DNA from: Hymenobacter artigasi
GTDB lineage: Bacteria; Bacteroidota; Bacteroidia; Cytophagales; Hymenobacteraceae
DNA length: 64,000 nt
Assembly: GCF_012275535.1 (NCBI RefSeq)
Contig: NZ_JAAVTK010000005.1
Location: 62,001 to 126,000, forward strand
Direction of reading: 5' to 3'
The translations under genes were made by a program, and so were the position numbers. Positions 60,233-64,000 of the stretch are shown in pieces (positions within the stretch are counted from its first letter, which is position 1; each line of letters opens with the position of its first letter). The notes beneath the pieces were generated by a model. That model ran no database searches, was not told where the DNA came from, and saw nothing but the letters and a program-made list of their open reading frames with translations.

Positions 60233-60730
60233 TTATACCTCAAAGTGCGGCCGGTCTTTAAACCCCGGCCAGTCCCCGCCCCAATGCACCCGCGCATCGG
60301 CCGCCTTCATCAGCCGCGCAAACTTGCTCAGCAGCAGCCCCGACCACACCACCGTTCCATCAGCCAACAGAAACGCCACATCCAGCGCCCGGCTCGGTAG
60401 AAAATTGTGCTTCGATTCCCCACCGCGTTTGTATGTCACCACCGGCCCCGGCGCACCTCGTCCGTGGGTGTACAGCTCATCCTGCGCCGTTGGCGACCGG
60501 TACCCCTCCGTCACAATCGGCAACCCCAGCAGCCGTAGCACCGGGTCACCCGACCAGCGCCGCAGTGCCACCTGATACGCTTCGACCAGTTCCTGCCGCA
60601 CGTCCGCCAGCCGCGCCGCCTGCCGAACCATCTGCGCCACATTCAGCCGCGGGGCCACCCGCTTACCAACCGCATAAGGGGCCATGTCCTCCATGCTACC
60701 GGGTGCCGGCTCCATCCGCCGGCTCTTCAT
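60233..60730 (-). CDS. M15-type peptidase, probable phage endolysin
   Basis: ATG ending at 60730 gives about 165 residues. ITEGYRSPTAQDELYTHGRG-type start, SKHNFLPSRALDVAF (Zn-binding His and Asp of the SxHxxxxAxD pattern) and RVHWGGDWPGFKDRPHFEV (second Zn His region) define L-alanyl-D-glutamate/VanY-like peptidases used by phages as endolysins. No signal peptide is present, consistent with holin-dependent release. It overlaps the upstream holin-like gene. Confidence 0.85.
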   Translation of the reverse strand: MKSRRMEPAPGSMEDMAPYAVGKRVAPRLNVAQMVRQAARLADVRQELVEAYQVALRRWSGDPVLRLLGLPIVTEGYRSPTAQDELYTHGRGAPGPVVTYKRGGESKHNFLPSRALDVAFLLADGTVVWSGLLLSKFARLMKAADARVHWGGDWPGFKDRPHFEV

Positions 60731-60977
60731 TAGCCCCACTCACCGTACCAGCGGCCTCCGGTGCCACCGTCAGCGCCGACAGCCCCGCCGTCAGCGACCC
60801 CACCAGCACCAGGTAACCCGCCGCCGACACGACCGCCGCCGGCAGCGCTACCGGGGCCGCCACCAGCACCAAGCCCAGCCCCCCGATGGCCTTTCCAACC
60901 GCACTAACCTTGCGCCAAAACGTCGGCGACGGCAGCGCCACCCGGTCCAGCAGACTTAACTTCTTAACAGATTCCAT
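60696..60977 (-). CDS. Small membrane protein, holin-like
   Basis: ATG ending at 60977 (MESVKKLSLLDRVALPSP) gives 93 residues. A basic/amphipathic start is followed by two hydrophobic segments (AIGGLGLVLVAAPVALPAAVV and AAGYLVLVGSLTAGLSALTV) and a short polar tail. This two-TM layout next to an endolysin suits a holin. Family identity is not recognised. Confidence 0.6.
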   Translation of the reverse strand: MESVKKLSLLDRVALPSPTFWRKVSAVGKAIGGLGLVLVAAPVALPAAVVSAAGYLVLVGSLTAGLSALTVAPEAAGTVSGANEEPADGAGTR

Positions 60978-61031
60978 GAGCAAAAACAGTTGAAAGTGAA
61001 TAAAATACAAGTCCATTGCCAACCCCATACC

Positions 61032-61334
61032 CTAGCCCTTGCCAGCTTCCGCAGATGGCTCAGCAGGGGAGGAAGCCGCCGCGCCCATTGAGTCTCCAAC
61101 TCCTGAACCCAGCCCCGAGGCCGGCAGCTTCACCACCGCCTCCGGGCGCTGCATCGCCTTCCGAATCGTAGCCCAGATAGTCACCGCCGCCACAATCACC
61201 TGAATGACCAGATGCCCATACATCTCGATAATGTGCGGGTTGGCCGGGGCTAATTCCTGCGTCAGCACCTGCCCGGCTAGCGCGGTACCAAGAATATGCA
61301 GCAAGTGTCCGGTCTTCGTATCAGCGAAAAACAT
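61032..61334 (-). CDS. Small membrane protein, second holin/spanin-like candidate
   Basis: ATG ending at 61334 (MFFADTKTGHLLHIL) gives 100 residues; an ATG at 61367 would add 11. Segments LLHILGTALAGQVLTQEL and HLVIQVIVAAVTIWATI could span the membrane. A low-complexity Ala/Ser/Pro tail follows. It is first in the three-gene lysis-like cassette. Function is inferred from position. Confidence 0.55.
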   Translation of the reverse strand: MFFADTKTGHLLHILGTALAGQVLTQELAPANPHIIEMYGHLVIQVIVAAVTIWATIRKAMQRPEAVVKLPASGLGSGVGDSMGAAASSPAEPSAEAGKG

Positions 61335-62550
61335 ATTTTCGTAGTTTGTGGTAAGTGAAAATCTCATTTATACGAAATTACGAACTTATTCCAGTTTCAG
61401 ATACAATCCATTTGCTCCGTCTTAAATTGTACTTATTCGGGGGTGCCCCCAGCCCTCCGCGCTGCTCCGGGCCGGGGTCGGGCTATCCAGGGCTCCGCTA
61501 CGCTGCGGTGCTGCGCACAGCTCCCGTTGGTCGCTCCCTTTCTATCCCTCACCCACTTCTCCCGCGACTCAGCGAAGCTTCCGGTGCCACCCGCCAACGG
61601 GCCAGGCCGCCCCGGAAAAGGTGCCGCCTGTCCCTACCAGGCCCACCGCCCGCGCCGGCCGCTACTTCATTGCGGGGGCCACGCTGCGCTACGTTCACTC
61701 TTTCGCTACGTACCTCCGCTCATTCGTTCCCTACGCTTGCAGGCTCCCTCCGCTCCGTAGCGCCCCGCGCTCAACCCACCCGCCCACAGCTGCAACAGTT
61801 GCTCCGGTAACCCCCGCCCACGCCCGGCCCCACCTCCCTAAAATCGGCCAGGCCGCGCTACCCATCCGTCAGCCGGGGCGGGCCGCTTCCCGCTGGTCAG
61901 CCACCCTTGGCATCACAGCTACCCCAGCTTCGCCCAGCGGGCCGAACCACTCCCTGCGGTCGGGTTCAGCCCTACCATCCTACCGGCATTCTTCGTCGGG
62001 CTGAGCAAGCTCAGCCCTCCTACCAACTCAAACGGCACCAACGCGAGCCCACAGCACGGGGCCACGTCGCCAATCCGCAAGGTCGCCGGCTCCTCACGTC
62101 GCCACCTCCCAAGCGGGCCTCCTGCCCCCTTACCCGCACGCGCCCTGATGCCAGCCCACCGCAAAAGCCGCCGTGCCGCGCAGGGCCAGAAAAAAGGCCC
62201 CACGCCGCCCGTCAGCCCCCTCCTGATTCGGTTGCAGGCCGCAGGCTGAAAAAAGCCTGCCACCCGCCAGTAAAGTTTGCGTTCAGGCCACGCAGGCAAA
62301 AGCAAGGCCCGCTTCGCGGAGGGTTTCATTGGGGAAAGCCCCAAACCCCTGCCATCATGCCCTGGCTAACGCCCGGTCATCCTCCTCGGCTTCCGCCGCC
62401 TCCCTTCGGTCGGCCGCTCCACCCTCACAAGGCCGGCTCCGCCGAGTTTTCATTGGGGCCTCAGCCCGCCCCCAAACCCCAGGCAAGGCATTCAGGCTGT
62501 TCAGTAGGGTCGCCTGCAGTCGCCCGGCACGGCCCTGGCAGCTTGCCGCC
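61335..62550. other. Long gene-free, C-rich region with paired hairpins
   Basis: About 1.2 kb without a credible gene; open frames here are Pro/Arg/Ser-rich artefacts of C-rich sequence. Two related hairpins occur: TTGGGG AAAG CCCCAA at 62329-62344, and TTGGGG with a longer loop and CCCCAA at 62453-62475. Both are preceded by TTTCA and followed by ACCCC. Several short CTCCGCTACG / GCTTCG-type hairpins also occur. It may hold structured RNA, a replication or packaging site, or decayed genes. Confidence 0.5.
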
Positions 62551-62907
62551 TCAGTCCAGGGGCAGCAGCTCGCAGCGTCGGCCCAGCCGCCTGGCGGCCT
62601 TCAGCGTGCTCAGCGTGCCCTTGCTCTTACCGTCCCACACCACCAGCACTAGGCTGGCCCGGCGCACTATTTCAGCATTGCGCACGTGGGTGGCTGCCGT
62701 GGGGCCGTGGGTGGCATAGTCGGGCCGCAGTTCCAGCAGCGGCACCCCGTGGGTCCGTGCCCAGGCCGCCGCCAGGCTATCCACGCCGGCCGCGCCGCCG
62801 CTCACCACCTGGTCAGGGGCCAGCTCAGCCAGCCGGGCAGTTAGGGCCGTGCATTTCACTATGCTCCGGCTTCCCACCACCGCTACTACATTTTTGTCTT
62901 TTTCCAT
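62551..62907 (-). CDS. DUF2493-type SLOG (DprA/YpsA-like) protein
   Basis: This 118-residue protein is a single Rossmann-like domain. VVAVVGSRSI at the start and QVVSGGAAGVDSLAAAWARTHG are the nucleotide-binding motifs of the SLOG superfamily. LELRPDYATHGPTAATHVRNAEIV and LVLVVWDGKSKGTLSTLKAA match DUF2493 members frequent in phages and plasmids. It probably binds a nucleotide or its derivative. Exact role is unknown. An AT-rich promoter-like gap follows. Confidence 0.8.
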   Translation of the reverse strand: MEKDKNVVAVVGSRSIVKCTALTARLAELAPDQVVSGGAAGVDSLAAAWARTHGVPLLELRPDYATHGPTAATHVRNAEIVRRASLVLVVWDGKSKGTLSTLKAARRLGRRCELLPLD

Positions 62908-63111
62908 GCTACAAGTTACGAATAATTTATTACAAAATGTTCCACGTGGAGCATTATATATTATATTTTAACTCGTAATAAATAGTAACAAATGAGAATT
63001 TTAGTCGTATATTCGTATAAGAAATGGGAAAGACCTGTTTCGCATTGCGCTTGCGGCGCGAGTTGGGCCCGGCCCGCTTAGCAGCGCACCTCACGGCTAA
63101 CCCATACAGCC

Positions 63112-63432
63112 ATGCAACCCAATCAACTTTTGCAGCTTGCCGCTGCCGCTTGGAAAGGCCCCGCCCTCTGTTCATTTTCGGGCATCTACATTTCACAGTC
63201 CGCCGCCACCTTTGGCAAGGGCAGCACTTCTTGGCACGTCATGCTCAGCCTAGCCACGCGGCCGGAGTGCCAGCCCTCAGGCGGTTTCGCTGGCTTTTCG
63301 CCCTGCCCATTTGAGGCGCTGCGCTTAGCCTTCCGCGCCATGCGCGCCGCGCACCCTGGCTTTGCTTTCGCCGCCGTGTGGGAGGTCATAAAGGCCGAGG
63401 ATGATTTCGCCGGCGTGCTGGCTCATGCTTAG
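63112..63432 (+). CDS. Hypothetical small protein, 106 aa
   Basis: It begins MQPNQLLQLAAAAWKGPALCSFSGIYISQSAATFGKG, continues with a His/aromatic stretch (SWHVMLSLATRPECQPSGGF) and ends EVIKAEDDFAGVLAHA. It is phage-accessory in character, with no family recognised. The start of the next gene overlaps its end by 8 bp, which supports both. Confidence 0.5.
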   Translation: MQPNQLLQLAAAAWKGPALCSFSGIYISQSAATFGKGSTSWHVMLSLATRPECQPSGGFAGFSPCPFEALRLAFRAMRAAHPGFAFAAVWEVIKAEDDFAGVLAHA

Positions 63433-63832
63433 CCTCGTTCTTGCTCCAGCCGCGTCCACCAAGGGCGCGGCTGTTGACCAGGCAGTGGCCAAAATGGCGG
63501 CCTTGCAAGCCACTCTCGCCCGGTTGTCGGCCAAGTACCCGCCCCGCCCCATTGTAGCACCCCGGCCCGCACCAGCTCCCGTTTCGTCGGTTTCCGTAGC
63601 CGCCACCGCCGCGCTTGCCCGTGCCCATTCGGCTCTGTTTGATGCCCGCGCCGCCAAGTATGCGCTGCGCGACGAATATGGTACCCAGCCCGGCCGCTTC
63701 GCTCGCCTCCGCGCCGCCATCATCCGCTACCAGCAGGCCCGCGCCGCCTACGCCGTTGCTGCTGCCGCTTACCACGCCAGCCCCGCCGGGGCCGCATTGC
63801 AGGCCGCCCGCGCTAAATACGCCCGCTTTTAG
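63425..63832 (+). CDS. Hypothetical Ala-rich helical protein, 135 aa
   Basis: ATG 63425 overlaps the previous stop. The protein is very Ala-rich and mainly helical (VDQAVAKMAALQATLARLSAKY; ATAALARAHSALFDARAAKYAL; RLRAAIIRYQQARAAYAVAAAAY), probably a coiled coil. A short hydrophobic start (MLSLVLAPAAST) is too weak to call a signal peptide. No family is recognised. Confidence 0.5.
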   Translation: MLSLVLAPAASTKGAAVDQAVAKMAALQATLARLSAKYPPRPIVAPRPAPAPVSSVSVAATAALARAHSALFDARAAKYALRDEYGTQPGRFARLRAAIIRYQQARAAYAVAAAAYHASPAGAALQAARAKYARF

Positions 63833-63880
63833 TCACTTGGCCCGCGCCCACCCGGTGCGGGCCCCTAAGCCCCGCCATTC

Positions 63881-64000
63881 ATGCCAAAAACGGCTACTCC
63901 CTATCAGCCCCATTTGCTCGACCCGCACAGCGGCACCCCGCAGCCAGTCAGCCCCGCCAATGGCCGCAGCTTCAAGCTGGCCGAGTTGTACCAGCTGCTC
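63881..64000 (+). CDS. DUF3846-like protein, N-terminal part (runs off the window)
   Basis: ATG 63881 opens MPKTATPYQPHLLDPHSG, then QPVSPANGRSFKLAELYQLL to the window end. The VSPANG-x-x-F-x-LxEL pattern resembles the start of DUF3846 proteins of phages and mobile elements. Only 40 residues are visible. Confidence 0.45.
   Translation, partial: MPKTATPYQPHLLDPHSGTPQPVSPANGRSFKLAELYQLL

Noticed and set aside
61907..62719. Plus-strand open frame of 270 codons in the C-rich region
   Set aside because: It is Pro/Arg/Ser-rich with no pattern of secondary structure, and it runs over the well-supported DUF2493 gene on the other strand.

Overview
The window looks like a chromosome segment of a high-GC Bacteroidetes bacterium, most likely a Hymenobacter-like member of the Cytophagales. 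The reasons are GC-rich coding with sparse ribosome binding sites, promoter-like TTG / TAnnTTTG pairs, families typical of that group (DUF1080 hydrolases, YitT, GMC oxidoreductase with a gluconate-2-dehydrogenase subunit-3 partner, an NHS-type nucleoside permease) and dispersed GTCATGCTGAGCGCAG-type palindromes. No rRNA, complete tRNA or CRISPR array was seen.

Bases 1 to about 25,290 are chromosomal. They hold a sensor kinase tail, a YitT membrane protein, a transporter/HEAT/cyclic-nucleotide-binding fusion and a GntP permease. A large carbohydrate-catabolism block follows on the minus strand (11.1-19.5 kb): GMC oxidoreductase and its small subunit, lipoprotein cytochrome c, two TIM-barrel isomerase-like proteins, a Gfo/Idh/MocA oxidoreductase, an MFS permease and a DUF1080 hydrolase. 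This fits oxidation of sugars or glycosides in the periplasm followed by hydrolysis and epimerisation. Next come a frameshifted second Gfo/Idh protein, a VOC protein (with a decayed relative at 7.0 kb), KduD and an FAH-family hydrolase.

At about 25,300 a tRNA 3' end (tRNA-Asp-like) with its terminator marks the left border of an integrated element that runs past the right end of the window. It starts like a lambdoid temperate phage: tyrosine integrase, excisionase-like protein, S24 repressor with operator and divergent promoter, small HTH proteins, a C5 DNA methyltransferase with a scrambled target-recognition region, a replication protein with a candidate origin inside its gene (five palindromic iterons plus an AT-rich stretch, as in lambda gene O), and a VRR-NUC nuclease. 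A lysis-like cassette (M15 endolysin and two holin-like proteins, minus strand) and small phage-type genes occupy 60.2-64 kb.

Between these phage modules lies about 27 kb of cargo rich in defence-type genes. (1) A WYL regulator is divergent from two genes: a fusion of an HsdM-like methylase fold, an HsdS-like recognition region, a helical segment with a candidate phospho-His and a GHKL ATPase, followed by an overlapping receiver-domain protein. This is apparently a two-component system whose sensor is a restriction-modification-like DNA reader, and it is my best candidate for an undescribed system. (2) A type I restriction-modification operon, hsdM-hsdS-hsdR. (3) A secreted helical/barrel protein with a lipoprotein serine hydrolase. 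(4) umuD-umuC with a palindromic operator. (5) A two-protein machine in which one RecQ helicase core is divided between a DEDDh-exonuclease protein and a UvrD-containing protein, with an IS5-family insertion next to it. The 32.8-37.7 kb cassette is visibly less GC-rich than its neighbours, which suggests separate acquisition.
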